Shown: positions 42,156 through 51,146, counted from the first letter of the stretch. The stretch is DNA of 64,000 bases from Novosphingobium malaysiense (GCF_000802225.1 NZ_JTDI01000006.1:1-64000); one strand, 5' to 3'. Numbers and translations are program-made. The notes: generated by a model not told the origin, from the letters alone.

Positions 42156-43358
42156 TCAGCAAAGGATGTCTTCGACGGGCTGGCCCAATGCAAAGGAGCC
42201 GAGCGTCCGGCCATATCCCTGGTAGTTGGCGGTCGCGTGCTGGCGGCCGGTGAGCATGTTGCGGAAGATCCGCTCCACGCCGTTCTTCTTGTAGACCAAG
42301 CCGCTGCCGGTCATGCGGACGAGATCGTCGGCGAGGTCCACGCACCGGTTCGCGACTTCCGCGCTCTGGTACTTGAACTTGAGCCGCTCGCCCATCGGCG
42401 GGTCCTCGTCGCGCTCGGCATAGGCCCATAGCTTGTCGAAGTTGCAGTGTATCGTGTCGCGCATGTCGGCAATGCCGGCCACGGCCCGGCCGATCGCGAT
42501 CTGCAGGTCGGGATCGCCGGCCAGCGGCTTGCCCATGACGATCTTGTCCTTGGCATAGCCGAGCGTGAACTCGAGGATCGACTGCAGCGCGCCGAGCTGC
42601 CCATTGGTGATGGCGCGCAGGAACACCTGCATGAACGGCATCTTGAAGAGCGGGCCATCGTTGAACGCGCGCCCTGGATTGGTCCGCTGAAAACCGTCGA
42701 GCATCTTGTGGGTGCGATGTTCGGGAACGAAAGCCTTGTCCACCACCACGTCGTGGCTTCCAGTCGCGGCAAGACCCAGGGTGTCCCACGTGTCGAGGAT
42801 CTTGGCGTCCTCGCGCGGCAGGAGGAACGAGCGGTAGTCCGCCGGATTATCGTCGACAAATCCGCCCAGCAGGGTCCAGGGACAATGTTCCGAGCCACTG
42901 GAATAGGCCCAGCGGCCGGAGAATTCATAGCCGCCTTCGACAGACCTCACCTTGGCGGTGGGCATGTAGGGTGAGGAAATCAGGACCGAGGTATCCTCGC
43001 CCCAGACGTCCTGGGCTGCCTGGTCATCGAATAGGCACAGGTGGTAGGGGTGGACGCCCACGACGCCGTACACCCACGCGACCGAGTGGTCGCCGCGCGC
43101 CAGTTCATACTGGACGTCGGCAAACACCTTGGGGTTCATTTCGTAGCCGCCCCAGCGCTTGCCCTGCAGGACGCGGAAGAATCCGGCCTCCTGCATTTCG
43201 GCGATGGTTTCGTCGCAGATGCGCCGGGCCTTTTCGTCCGCTGCCGCGCGCTCCCGAAGCCGCGGGACCATTGCGCGGGCGCGCTCCACCAGTTCCTCGG
43301 GTGCCGGCACTCTGGTCGCGTCCTGCGCTGCTGAATTCTCAGCCGAAGTTGTCAACAT
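42156..43358 (-). CDS. HsaA-like flavin-dependent monooxygenase, oxygenase component
   Basis: A 400-residue group D flavin monooxygenase of the acyl-CoA dehydrogenase fold. It resembles HsaA, which hydroxylates the phenolic secosteroid 3-HSA to a catechol. Shared segments include GFFRVLQGKRWGGYEMNP, WVYGVVGVHPYHLCLFDDQA, VWGEDTSVLISSPYMP, GGYEFSGRWAYSSGSEHCPW and LGLAATGSHDVVVDKAFVPE. It would need reduced flavin from a partner reductase; an HsaB-like gene lies at 61272, not adjacent. Its product would be a catechol for the dioxygenase at 46395. GGAG is upstream of the ATG at 43356-43358. Confidence 0.86.
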   Translation of the reverse strand: MLTTSAENSAAQDATRVPAPEELVERARAMVPRLRERAAADEKARRICDETIAEMQEAGFFRVLQGKRWGGYEMNPKVFADVQYELARGDHSVAWVYGVVGVHPYHLCLFDDQAAQDVWGEDTSVLISSPYMPTAKVRSVEGGYEFSGRWAYSSGSEHCPWTLLGGFVDDNPADYRSFLLPREDAKILDTWDTLGLAATGSHDVVVDKAFVPEHRTHKMLDGFQRTNPGRAFNDGPLFKMPFMQVFLRAITNGQLGALQSILEFTLGYAKDKIVMGKPLAGDPDLQIAIGRAVAGIADMRDTIHCNFDKLWAYAERDEDPPMGERLKFKYQSAEVANRCVDLADDLVRMTGSGLVYKKNGVERIFRNMLTGRQHATANYQGYGRTLGSFALGQPVEDILC

Positions 43359-43500
43359 CGCCTTTCATCTCCGTAGTCAGATGGTGCCTCGTGACTGGGC
43401 TGCCATCATCTTGGGCGAGGGCGGTTGGCCGATCGGTTGGGGATGCGGCTTCTGCCCCTCATTTGCGGAATCCGTCCTATATGGCGATGCCGCGGTCGCC

Positions 43501-43518
43501 ATCGTCTGGCAGGACGAC
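43501..43518. promoter_or_regulatory. Cluster dyad box between the HsaA-like and SDR genes
   Basis: ATCGTC-TGGCAG-GACGAC. CTATCT (43539-43544) lies 20 nt past it toward the plus-strand SDR. The divergent HsaA-like gene has no separate clear copy in this 263-bp gap. Confidence 0.65.
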
Positions 43519-43621
43519 GAGGCCGGAGCAGGCGCAGCCTATCTCTCCAAGCCGGCCGAAAACCGGGCACTGCGGCGGAAACGCATTCCTCCGTCAGCGA
43601 AGGAATTGGGAGAGGTGGCAA

Positions 43622-44332
43622 ATGGCGAAACGAGCATTGATAACCGGCGGGGCCCATCCGATGGGCATCGGCTTCGCGACTGCCCGCGCGCTGGTTCGCG
43701 ATGGTTTCGAAGTCACTGTTACCGGTCTGACCGAGGCGGAAATCGCGCTGACACCTGAGGTTCCAGGGATCGACACCGTGGTACTCGATGTATCCGATGG
43801 AGAAGCGGTCAAGGAACTGGTGTCCGGTTTCCGGACGTTGGATGCTCTCGTCAACTGTGCCGGCACCGCGACGCCGCGCGAATTCGACCCGGAGGTCTTT
43901 GCCAGGACGCTGGACGTCAATGTTACGGGATCGATGCGCACTGCCGTGGCGGCGCGCCCGCTGCTCGCAGCGTCGAAGGGTGCCGTCGTCAACATCGCGT
44001 CGATCTACGCCTATTTCGGCAGCGCGGTCGTGCCGGGCTATTCGGCCTCGAAAGGCGGAGTCGTGCAATTGACGAAGGCCCTGGCAGCGGCTTGGGGGCA
44101 GGATGGAATTCGCGTGAACGCGATTGCCCCGGGATTCATCAAGACGGATATGGCCCGCGAGACATGGGAGAACGCGGACTACGCGGCGGCAATCGTCGCA
44201 CGGACTCCGCTGGCACGGTTCGGCGATCCCGCTGAATGCGCAGATGTCATAGCTTTCCTGTGCGGCCCCGGCGCGCGCTTCGTCAACGGCGTGACGCTCC
44301 CTGTCGATGGGGGCTATCTGGTCACCGGTTGA
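43622..44332 (+). CDS. Short-chain dehydrogenase/reductase
   Basis: A 236-residue SDR. It has ALITGGAHPMGIGFATARAL (variant glycine motif), NCAGTA, the catalytic Ser in NIASIYAY, YSASKGG (Tyr/Lys) and PGFIKTDMA. ATG at 43622 is preceded by GGGAGAGG; the much longer frame upstream overlaps the dyad and the divergent gene and is rejected. It is the first plus-strand gene after this promoter and is followed by a flavoprotein gene with its own dyad. Confidence 0.85.
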   Translation: MAKRALITGGAHPMGIGFATARALVRDGFEVTVTGLTEAEIALTPEVPGIDTVVLDVSDGEAVKELVSGFRTLDALVNCAGTATPREFDPEVFARTLDVNVTGSMRTAVAARPLLAASKGAVVNIASIYAYFGSAVVPGYSASKGGVVQLTKALAAAWGQDGIRVNAIAPGFIKTDMARETWENADYAAAIVARTPLARFGDPAECADVIAFLCGPGARFVNGVTLPVDGGYLVTG

Positions 44333-44379
44333 CCGCCGTCAGACTGCCGCGCCGGGCCATGACCACATGGCGCCCGCTC

Positions 44380-44397
44380 ATCGTCCGCAAGAACGAT
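44380..44397. promoter_or_regulatory. Cluster dyad box, upstream of the third KstD-like gene
   Basis: ATCGTC-CGCAAG-AACGAT, almost a perfect dyad (CATCGT/ACGATG arms). TTAATC (44418-44423) lies 20 nt downstream as the -10. The start codon is at 44531. Confidence 0.72.
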
Positions 44398-44530
44398 GTA
44401 GCTGTGCCTGGCCGCACTTAATCGATGATCAAAATGCCGCCCGGTTTCCGGAGCGGGTGGCGCAGCGTGACTGCTGCAATGGGATCGTTTGGCCCTTTCC
44501 ATAACTCCGGATGCAGACGAGAGGCGAGGA

Positions 44531-46255
44531 ATGAACAGCGAAGGTGCCGCAAGACCGGGGAGCCCCGAATGGTTTTCGCAAGTGCCGGAGGCCTTGCATG
44601 TCAGCGAAGCGGATGCGGTTCAATGGGATGAGTCGGCTGACTTCGTGATCGTCGGTTACGGCGGCGCAGGCGTATCGGCCGCGGTCGAGGCTGCGGAGCG
44701 TGGTCTCGACGTTCTCGCCATCGATCGCTTCGATGGTGGCGGTTCTACCGCGATGAACGGCGGCGTCTATTATGCCGGCGGTACATCGGTGCAGGAGGAA
44801 GCGGGGATCGAGGATTCGGTCGAGGAGATGTACAAATATCTCAAGACCGAGGTGGGCGATGCGGTGCAGGACGAAACCCTGCGCGAATTCTGCGAGACAA
44901 GCCCGGAAAGCATCGAGTGGCTCAAGAAGCACGGGGTGGGCTTCAACAGTCGCGCCTACATGAAGAAGATCAATTACCCCGATCCGACCTATTACCTCTA
45001 CCACTCGGACAATTCGCTGAATGAAGCGCGCCAGAAGATTGCGCGCTCGGCACCGCGGGGGCATCGCGTGCAGGCTCCGCCCAAGGACATGCCCACGGGT
45101 TATGGTGTCTATCTTACCGGCCCGCTGAGCAAGAGTGCCGAGGATCTCGGTGTGCGCTTCCGGCCGCAATGCGAAGCCCGCCAGTTGATCGTGGACGATA
45201 CCGGGTCCGTCATCGGACTCGTCGTGCTGGAAATCCCGACAGGTACACCGGCATGGGAAGAGCGGCGCAAGTTGCAGGCGCGAGCAAACCGCCTCATGAC
45301 CCTGCTGCCGCCCACGTTCCCCGGTGCGTTCCTGACATATGGCATGGCGAACAAGGTTCTGGCCAAGGTCGCGAAGATCGAGGAAAAGCACAGGGTCAGC
45401 AAACGGATACGCGCCCGCCATGGCGTGTGCCTGAGTGCCGGCGGTTTCATCTTCAATCGGCCGATGGTTCACCATTTCGCGCCGCAGTACGATCTCGGTC
45501 TGCCCCTCGGGCAACCGGGTGACGACGGCAGCGGCATCCGGCTTGGCCAGACGGCGGGCGGCGCTGTCGGGCGCATGGGCAAGATCAGCGCATGGCGCGG
45601 GATCAATCCCCCCGACACCTTCCCGCACTATCCGATGGTGAATGCCGAAGGGAAACGGTATATCGACGAGACGCTGTATATGGCCAATATCGGCGACGAG
45701 ATGTGCGAGCGGCAGGACGGTGTCGGTTTCCTGATTCTCGACAAGGCGGGCAAGAAGGCGACCTGGCGCGAGCTGTTCTTCGGCAAGCTGATGGGCTTCC
45801 AGCGAAACCCTGCGATCCTCACGATGATGATGCGCTCAAAGAAGGCCAGCACCATAGAAGGGCTGGCGAAGAAGCTGGGAATAGACCCAGGCACCTTGCG
45901 CAGGACCGTGGAACACTACAATCGGGCTGCCCGCGGCGAGATTGCCGATCCGCTGGGCAAGAGCGCCAAGGACATGTCCCCCATCGCGGAGGGCCCCTAT
46001 TACAGCGTCGATGTGTCGATCACGAACAACCTGTTGCCCATGACCACGATGACCGTCGGCGGTCTCAAGGTGGAGGAGCGCAGCGGCCGGGTCATTCGCG
46101 AGGATGGTTCTCCCATCGACGGACTGTACGCTGCCGGCCGGACCGCGGTGGGCATTTGCTCCAACATCTACGTCAGCGGATTGTCGATGTCCGATTGCGT
46201 GTTCTCAGGAAGGCGCGCCGCCAGACACGTCGCAGCCAAGGCCGACGGCGCATAG
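44531..46255 (+). CDS. FAD-dependent dehydrogenase, KstD/fumarate-reductase superfamily (third)
   Basis: A 574-residue flavoprotein: DFVIVGYGGAGVSAAVEAAE, GGGSTAMNGGVYYAGGTS and a C-terminal LPMTTMTVGGLKV...LYAAGRTAVGICSNIYVSG...SMSDCVFSGRRA. The family catalyses dehydrogenation or reduction alpha,beta to a ketone on ring systems. It differs from both other flavoproteins in length and C-terminus, so three separate redox positions on one polycyclic substrate are conceivable. It ends at a strong bidirectional hairpin. Confidence 0.83.
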   Translation: MNSEGAARPGSPEWFSQVPEALHVSEADAVQWDESADFVIVGYGGAGVSAAVEAAERGLDVLAIDRFDGGGSTAMNGGVYYAGGTSVQEEAGIEDSVEEMYKYLKTEVGDAVQDETLREFCETSPESIEWLKKHGVGFNSRAYMKKINYPDPTYYLYHSDNSLNEARQKIARSAPRGHRVQAPPKDMPTGYGVYLTGPLSKSAEDLGVRFRPQCEARQLIVDDTGSVIGLVVLEIPTGTPAWEERRKLQARANRLMTLLPPTFPGAFLTYGMANKVLAKVAKIEEKHRVSKRIRARHGVCLSAGGFIFNRPMVHHFAPQYDLGLPLGQPGDDGSGIRLGQTAGGAVGRMGKISAWRGINPPDTFPHYPMVNAEGKRYIDETLYMANIGDEMCERQDGVGFLILDKAGKKATWRELFFGKLMGFQRNPAILTMMMRSKKASTIEGLAKKLGIDPGTLRRTVEHYNRAARGEIADPLGKSAKDMSPIAEGPYYSVDVSITNNLLPMTTMTVGGLKVEERSGRVIREDGSPIDGLYAAGRTAVGICSNIYVSGLSMSDCVFSGRRAARHVAAKADGA

Positions 46256-46297
46256 CGTAGCGGTAGCGAGACCGCACTATTCCATCGCGCGAGTGAA

Positions 46298-46334
46298 GAG
46301 CGGCATGTCCCGGGAGTTTTGGGACATGCCGCTC
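46298..46334. terminator. Bidirectional hairpin terminator
   Basis: GAGCGGCATGTCCC (46298-46311) pairs perfectly with GGGACATGCCGCTC (46321-46334). It lies between the convergent flavoprotein and dioxygenase genes. The loop is T-rich, but no T tract follows the stem. Confidence 0.7.
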
Positions 46335-46394
46335 AGGTGGGCCGGGAGAGAGGACCCAACTCGCAATTCGGCGGCAGCCTTTGGAGCGGCCGCT

Positions 46395-47285
46395 TCAGGC
46401 CAGCGGCACGAGGTGTTGATGGCCCCAATGGCTGCCCTTGGTCGTTTCGAAGACGGTGTGCCGGTCCCAGTCGATAATCCGGCCGCCCGTACCGATCTCG
46501 ATGTCGAAGCCGGTCGGGGTCTTCATGTAGAACGAGAACATGCCGTCGTTGACGTGCCGGCCCAACGTTGTCGTGAACGTGGCCTGTTCGGCCGCGGCGC
46601 GATCATGGCAGTAGCCTACGTCATCCACGGTGGCGACTTCCAGCATCATGTGGTTGCAGCCGTCGGCGCTCGGCAACTCGGCCAGAGCATAACTGTGCTG
46701 GCGGCCGTTGCCGCAATGATAGAAGTAGACGCGGGGCGGCCTGGGAGCATCGGGGATCGGGATGTGCAGGATGTCCGAGAGGCCGAAACCCATGACCTCG
46801 GTCATGAACCGGTGCGTCTCATCGAAGTGCTCGGTGCTCGTGTGCACGACGTGGCCCAGCCCCAGGTCTCCTGTCACGAAGCCGGAAACGCGGGTCGGTG
46901 AGGTGAATGCGACATGGTCTGAAATTGGCCCCCAGGCGATCTCCTGACGTGAGCCGGAGGGGTCGATGAAACTGGAAAATCCCGTCACGTGGCGGATCGC
47001 GCATTCCTCGGGCGTGCCCTCCGTCACGGTCACGTTCGCGCCGCGAAGTTCGGCAATGGCGGCCTGGTAGGCATCGGGGCCGGAAAGCAACCATCCCGGC
47101 GCAATATAGCGGTCCCGCTCGTCCGGCCTGATAAGGATGCGTCCCTGGCGGTCGTCGATCTTCAGGTCGAGGCCGCCGTCGTCCCGGTCGATCGCCATCG
47201 CCCCGATCACCTTCGAACCGAAGGCCCGCCACTCTTCCATGCCCGGCGCGCCGAGAAGCATGTATCCCAGTTCTCTGATAATCAT
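46395..47285 (-). CDS. Extradiol ring-cleavage dioxygenase, BphC/HsaC-like
   Basis: A 296-residue two-domain VOC dioxygenase that cleaves a bicyclic or polycyclic catechol next to the hydroxyls. Iron ligands fit the family: His145 (LGLGHVVHTS), His212 (GCNHMMLEV) and Glu263 (TGFDIEIGTGG). The N-terminal non-catalytic domain starts IIRELGYMLLGAPGMEEWRAF. Start ATG at 47283-47285 with GGGAAAG upstream. It follows the 3Fe-4S ferredoxin gene (57 bases) on the minus strand. Together with the HsaA-like monooxygenase it could form a second ring-opening route, separate from the XylE-type enzyme. Confidence 0.9.
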   Translation of the reverse strand: MIIRELGYMLLGAPGMEEWRAFGSKVIGAMAIDRDDGGLDLKIDDRQGRILIRPDERDRYIAPGWLLSGPDAYQAAIAELRGANVTVTEGTPEECAIRHVTGFSSFIDPSGSRQEIAWGPISDHVAFTSPTRVSGFVTGDLGLGHVVHTSTEHFDETHRFMTEVMGFGLSDILHIPIPDAPRPPRVYFYHCGNGRQHSYALAELPSADGCNHMMLEVATVDDVGYCHDRAAAEQATFTTTLGRHVNDGMFSFYMKTPTGFDIEIGTGGRIIDWDRHTVFETTKGSHWGHQHLVPLA

Positions 47286-47342
47286 GTCGTGCTTTCCCGT
47301 GGATTGGCCCGTGGATCGGCCGAGAGGCCGTGTTGGCCCGGA

Positions 47343-47570
47343 CTAACCGAGTTTCTGGACGGGGTTCCCATCGTCGTCGACCAGCGTGAGCACGCGCTCC
47401 GGGCAGCTGCGCACGCCCCTTAACGCCAGCCTTTCCTTGCCTTCGGGCACGACTACGCCATCGGCCACGGAATAACCCTGATCGTCCAGAGGGAAGAGGT
47501 CGGGGTCCACGGCTGCACATCGAGCGTGACCCGAGCAACCGTCGCGATCGAGTTTGATTGTAAATGGCAT
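47343..47570 (-). CDS. [3Fe-4S]-type ferredoxin (P450 redox partner)
   Basis: A 75-residue ferredoxin with Cys12, Cys18 and Cys56 in the pattern C-x2-H-x2-C...CP (DGCSGHARCAAVDPDLF, RGVRSCPERV). This single-cluster type commonly feeds bacterial P450s. GGAG precedes the ATG. It is the first gene of a minus-strand unit with the BphC/HsaC-like dioxygenase and is not adjacent to any of the three P450 genes. Confidence 0.88.
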   Translation of the reverse strand: MPFTIKLDRDGCSGHARCAAVDPDLFPLDDQGYSVADGVVVPEGKERLALRGVRSCPERVLTLVDDDGNPVQKLG

Positions 47571-47655
47571 GTCGTTCTCCGTTAGCCGCCCATTCTTCTG
47601 GCTTCCGGTTGGGCAGTTCTGAAGACCGCGCTACACGGTGATCGTAGGCCCGATC

Positions 47656-47673
47656 ATCCTCCCCCGAGACTAG
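47656..47673. promoter_or_regulatory. Cluster dyad box for the ferredoxin/dioxygenase unit
   Basis: ATCCTC-CCCCGA-GACTAG; toward the minus-strand ferredoxin it reads CTAGTC-N6-GAGGAT, with TGTAGC (47635-47630) 20 nt on. It is one of two copies in this divergent gap. Confidence 0.6.
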
Positions 47674-47705
47674 GTGCGCGTTGGGACGTTGCACCTGCCG
47701 CTCGC

Positions 47706-47723
47706 CTCGTCGTGCCGGACGAT
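47706..47723. promoter_or_regulatory. Cluster dyad box for the epimerase/AKR/P450 unit
   Basis: CTCGTC-GTGCCG-GACGAT. CTAAGC (47744-47749) lies 20 nt downstream toward the plus-strand gene at 47804. A separate copy for each direction supports operator function. Confidence 0.68.
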
Positions 47724-47803
47724 GAGGCGCCATGCGCGCGGCGCTAAGCCCCCTCGTGAAATGCGGCAGGCTCGACACCAATGCCGCAAAGCGGGAGAAT
47801 TAC

Positions 47804-48760
47804 ATGAAGGCGCTTGTCATTGGCGCGACGGGCTATGTCGGCAAGGCGGTTGCGCGGGATTTCAGATCGCGCGGTCACGAGGTCTGGGGGTTCGCGCGCA
47901 GCGATTCAAATCGCGAGAAACTGGGCGCCGAAGGTATTGCGACGGTCGACGGTTCGCTCGACGATCTGCCGGCCTTGCAGAAGCAGGTTCAGGATTTCGA
48001 CACGATCGTGTTCGTCCCTATGATTCCCTTCGAGGACGAAGCGCGAATCCTGACGGGGCTCATCGATGCCTGTCGCGGCAGCGACCGCCATCTGATGTTC
48101 GCGTCCGGCACGGGCGTTCTTGCAACGGCGGCGCCTGAAGGGATCTGGGACGAGAACACTTTTGCCGAGGATGATCCTTTCCCCTTCCCGCCGCTCGGCT
48201 CGCGCCCGATCCGGATCAAGACCGAAAATCTGGTGCGCGATGCGGCCAAGGACGGCGTTCGCACCACCGTTGTCCGCCCCCCTTGGATATGGGGTGACGC
48301 AGGCGGCATCTTCGTGTGGCAGCTCGTCGAGTCCGCGCGTCGGACCGGGTCCGTATGCTATGTCGGGCACGGGCTGAACCTCTATTCGAATTGCCATGTG
48401 GAGGATGTGGCCCAGGCTTTTGGGCTGGCTGTCGAACATGGAACGCCCGGCGCTCTCTATCATACGGTCGCCGGCGAGGTGAACATTCGCACTGTTGCAG
48501 AAGCCGTTGCGCAAATGATCGGCTGCGAGACCCGCAGTGTCGACTACGAGACGGCCTGCCAAATCTGGACCAAGGAATTCGCCGATCTCATCCTGGTCGT
48601 GAACAGCAGGTCGCGGGCCGTTCGCGCCAGGGCCGAGCTCGGCTGGAAGCCGCGGCATCTCGACGTCATCGAAGACATTCGCTCGGGCAGTTATCGCGAT
48701 GCCTACAACGAGGCGATGGCGGGGGAGGGCTTTTCCTATTCCTGGGAGAAGCACGGCTGA
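47804..48760 (+). CDS. NAD-dependent epimerase/dehydratase (3-beta-HSD-like extended SDR)
   Basis: A 318-residue extended SDR: LVIGATGYVGKAVARDFRSR at the N-terminus, FASGTGVLA, VVRPPWIWG and YSNCHVEDVAQAF. The canonical YxxxK is not obvious; the region PLGSRPIRIKTENLVRD may replace it, so an atypical catalytic residue is possible. I chose ATG at 47804 with GGGAGAA upstream. Family members include sterol and flavonoid dehydrogenases. Aldo/keto reductase and P450 genes follow in the same direction. Confidence 0.78.
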   Translation: MKALVIGATGYVGKAVARDFRSRGHEVWGFARSDSNREKLGAEGIATVDGSLDDLPALQKQVQDFDTIVFVPMIPFEDEARILTGLIDACRGSDRHLMFASGTGVLATAAPEGIWDENTFAEDDPFPFPPLGSRPIRIKTENLVRDAAKDGVRTTVVRPPWIWGDAGGIFVWQLVESARRTGSVCYVGHGLNLYSNCHVEDVAQAFGLAVEHGTPGALYHTVAGEVNIRTVAEAVAQMIGCETRSVDYETACQIWTKEFADLILVVNSRSRAVRARAELGWKPRHLDVIEDIRSGSYRDAYNEAMAGEGFSYSWEKHG

Positions 48761-48820
48761 GAGTGCGTTGGCCGGCGGCTCGCCGGCGCGATGGGACCGA
48801 AGACAAAAAGGGATGGCAGG

Positions 48821-49807
48821 ATGAAAAAGCGCACGTTGGGCCAGCAGGGCCTCGAAGTCTCCGCGGTGGGTCTTGGCTGCATGGGAATGAGTGCGAGCTA
48901 TCCTCCCTATCCAGATGAAGCGCAGTCGATCACGGTCGTTCACCGGGCTGCGGAGCTGGGTGTGACGCTGTTCGATACGGCTGAAGTCTATGGGCCCTTC
49001 ACCAACGAGGCGCTGGTCGGGAAGGCGTTGAAGGGGGTGCGCGACAAGGTCTGCGTAGCGACCAAGTTCGGGATCAATCTTCGCCAGGCCGAAGGCAAAG
49101 CCGGGTTGGACAGTCGACCGGAGACCATCAGGCTGGTTGCAGAGGAATCCCTCAAGCGGCTGGGCGTGGATGTGATCGATTTGTTCTACCAGCATCGTGT
49201 CGATCCGGATGTGCCGCCGGAAGAGGTGGCGGGGGCCGTGGGAGACCTGGTGCGTGAAGGAAAGGTTCGATTCTTCGGGCTGTGCGAGGCCGCTCCGGAG
49301 ACGATCCGCCGTGCGCACAAGACTCATCCGCTCAGCGCGGTCCAGACCGAGTACTCACTATGGACCCGTGATCCGGAGCGCGACGTGCTGCCCTTGTGTG
49401 AGGAGCTGGGCATCGGCTTCGTCCCTTACAGCCCCCTGGGGCGCGGCTTCCTGACAGGAAAGATCAAGCAGCCCCCGCAAGGTGAGGATGACATCCGGTC
49501 GACCTATCCCCGTTTTACCGCAGAAGCGATCGGCACAAACCTGGGACTGGTCCAGGAACTCAAGAGGCTCGGGCAGGCCAAAGGCCGAACGCCGGCCCAG
49601 CTCGCACTGGCCTGGATCCTTCACAAGGGTGACCACATCGTTCCCATCCCGGGCACGACCAAACTGAACCGGCTTGAGGAGAATGTCGCGGCGGCAGACA
49701 TCACGCTTTCGGATGCGGAAATCGGGGCTCTCGAAAAAGCCATGCCCGAGCACGCCGTGGCAGGTGCACGCTACGACGAGATGAACTTCTCGCTTGTGAA
49801 CCTCTAG
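48821..49807 (+). CDS. Aldo/keto reductase
   Basis: A 328-residue AKR with a TIM barrel. The catalytic tetrad is visible as Asp and Tyr in LFDTAEVYGPF, Lys in VATKFGIN and His in FYQHRVDPD. The C-terminal NADPH-binding stretch includes PIPGTTKLNRLEENVAA. ATG at 48821 follows GGATGGCAGG. It would reduce a keto or aldehyde group, or work in reverse. It lies 60 bases downstream of the extended SDR and 44 bases before the third P450 gene. Confidence 0.9.
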   Translation: MKKRTLGQQGLEVSAVGLGCMGMSASYPPYPDEAQSITVVHRAAELGVTLFDTAEVYGPFTNEALVGKALKGVRDKVCVATKFGINLRQAEGKAGLDSRPETIRLVAEESLKRLGVDVIDLFYQHRVDPDVPPEEVAGAVGDLVREGKVRFFGLCEAAPETIRRAHKTHPLSAVQTEYSLWTRDPERDVLPLCEELGIGFVPYSPLGRGFLTGKIKQPPQGEDDIRSTYPRFTAEAIGTNLGLVQELKRLGQAKGRTPAQLALAWILHKGDHIVPIPGTTKLNRLEENVAAADITLSDAEIGALEKAMPEHAVAGARYDEMNFSLVNL

Positions 49808-49851
49808 GCGACGGACGTCCGCACCCCTGTCGGTGTGAAAGGAAGGCAACG

Positions 49852-51093
49852 ATGACCGACGGCGAAAACCCTGAGGCCAACCAGGCGCCGGACACCGTGC
49901 CGGACCACGTCCCGCCGGAACTGGTGAAGCCCTGGGAATATATCGAGGCTCCCGGCGCCCGCGATGACGTGCATGGCGCCAATACTGTTCTCTTCGATGG
50001 TCCGGACATTTTCTATTCTCCGAACATCCTCGTGGCGTCGCAATTCGGCGGCTGGCAGGTCACGCGGGCAAGTTTGATCCGGGAGATCCTGCGCGATGCG
50101 GAAAACTTCACCAGCCACAACCTGACGGGATTTCCCCAGGCCATCGGAGAACGCTGGGACCTGATCCCGCTGGAAATCGATGGCGAGGCCCATGCAAGGT
50201 ACCGGGGCTTGCTCAACCCCCTGTTCAATCCGGCAAAGGCGGACGGCCTCGTCGAAAAGGTTCGCGAACTGGCGATTTCACTCGCCGAGCAGGCCAAGGG
50301 CGGTCGGGGAACCGATTTCCAGTCCACTCTCGGTGACCCGTTCCCGGTCGGGGTGTTCCTTCATTTGATGGGCTGGCCTGTCGAGGACATGCCGACTTTT
50401 CTCGGCTGGGTGCACAAGGTGCTGCACGGTGCCACGCTGGAAGATGTGCGGGACGGGGCGCGGTCCATCAAGGGCTACCTGCTCGAGGTGGCGGCGGAGC
50501 CGGACCGGGAAGGGCTTTTCAACGCCATCCGCAATGCACGCATCGACGGCCGTATGCTGGAGGATGATGAATGGCTGGGAATTGTCTTCACGCTGTTCCT
50601 CGCAGGGCTGGACACGGTGGCCAACACACTCGGTTTCTCGTTTCGCTATCTTGCGGCCAACCCGGCTCAGCAGAACCTGCTCCGCGGCAGTCCCGAACTC
50701 ATCCCCAATGCCATGCACGAGCTTATCCGAGCCTTTCCACCGGCGACGACGACGCGGGCCGTCACGCGCGATCTTAAGTTTCATGGCGTTCAATTCAGGA
50801 AGGGCGATATCGTGCGTCTTCTCGTCCAGATTGCGGGGCGTGACAGCGATGTGGTCGAGGATCCCCTCGCACTGGACTTCCACCGCCGACCGTCCAGCCA
50901 GCTTTCGTTTGGCATCGGCCAGCATATCTGCCTGGGCCAGCATCTGGCGCGACTGGAAGTGCGCATAGCCCTTGAAGAGTGGCTGCCTCGACTGCCCGAA
51001 TTCCGGCTCGATCCGGACATTCCGCCAGTGTTCGAGCCGCACGGGGTGTGGGGGGTGAAGACCCTGCCGCTGCTTTGGGAGCGCGCCGCCTGA
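49852..51093 (+). CDS. Cytochrome P450 (third of three)
   Basis: A 413-residue P450. It has the I-helix FLAGLDTVANTLGF, ExxR in HELIRAFPP, and haem loop LSFGIGQHICLGQHLARLE with the ligand near Cys360. The acid-alcohol pair of the I-helix is Asp-Thr. The N-terminus (EYIEAPGARDDVHGANTVLF) resembles small-molecule terpenoid/aromatic P450s such as P450cam relatives. GAAAGGAAGG precedes the ATG. Operon with the AKR upstream and an NTF2-like gene 53 bases downstream. Confidence 0.92.
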   Translation: MTDGENPEANQAPDTVPDHVPPELVKPWEYIEAPGARDDVHGANTVLFDGPDIFYSPNILVASQFGGWQVTRASLIREILRDAENFTSHNLTGFPQAIGERWDLIPLEIDGEAHARYRGLLNPLFNPAKADGLVEKVRELAISLAEQAKGGRGTDFQSTLGDPFPVGVFLHLMGWPVEDMPTFLGWVHKVLHGATLEDVRDGARSIKGYLLEVAAEPDREGLFNAIRNARIDGRMLEDDEWLGIVFTLFLAGLDTVANTLGFSFRYLAANPAQQNLLRGSPELIPNAMHELIRAFPPATTTRAVTRDLKFHGVQFRKGDIVRLLVQIAGRDSDVVEDPLALDFHRRPSSQLSFGIGQHICLGQHLARLEVRIALEEWLPRLPEFRLDPDIPPVFEPHGVWGVKTLPLLWERAA

Positions 51094-51146
51094 GCGGATA
51101 TCCTTCCCCTTTTCTTTGAACGGAAATTTCGAAACCGGAGAGTGAC

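Noticed and set aside
43381..43425. Degenerate dyad (ATCATC-TTGGGC-GAGGGC) as the promoter box of the HsaA-like gene
   Set aside because: The right half lacks the GAC core, and no convincing -10 lies at the standard distance on the minus strand.
42971..43621. Upstream extension of the SDR frame at 43622
   Set aside because: It is antisense to the HsaA-like gene and passes through the dyad at 43501; the SDR glycine motif starts right after 43622.
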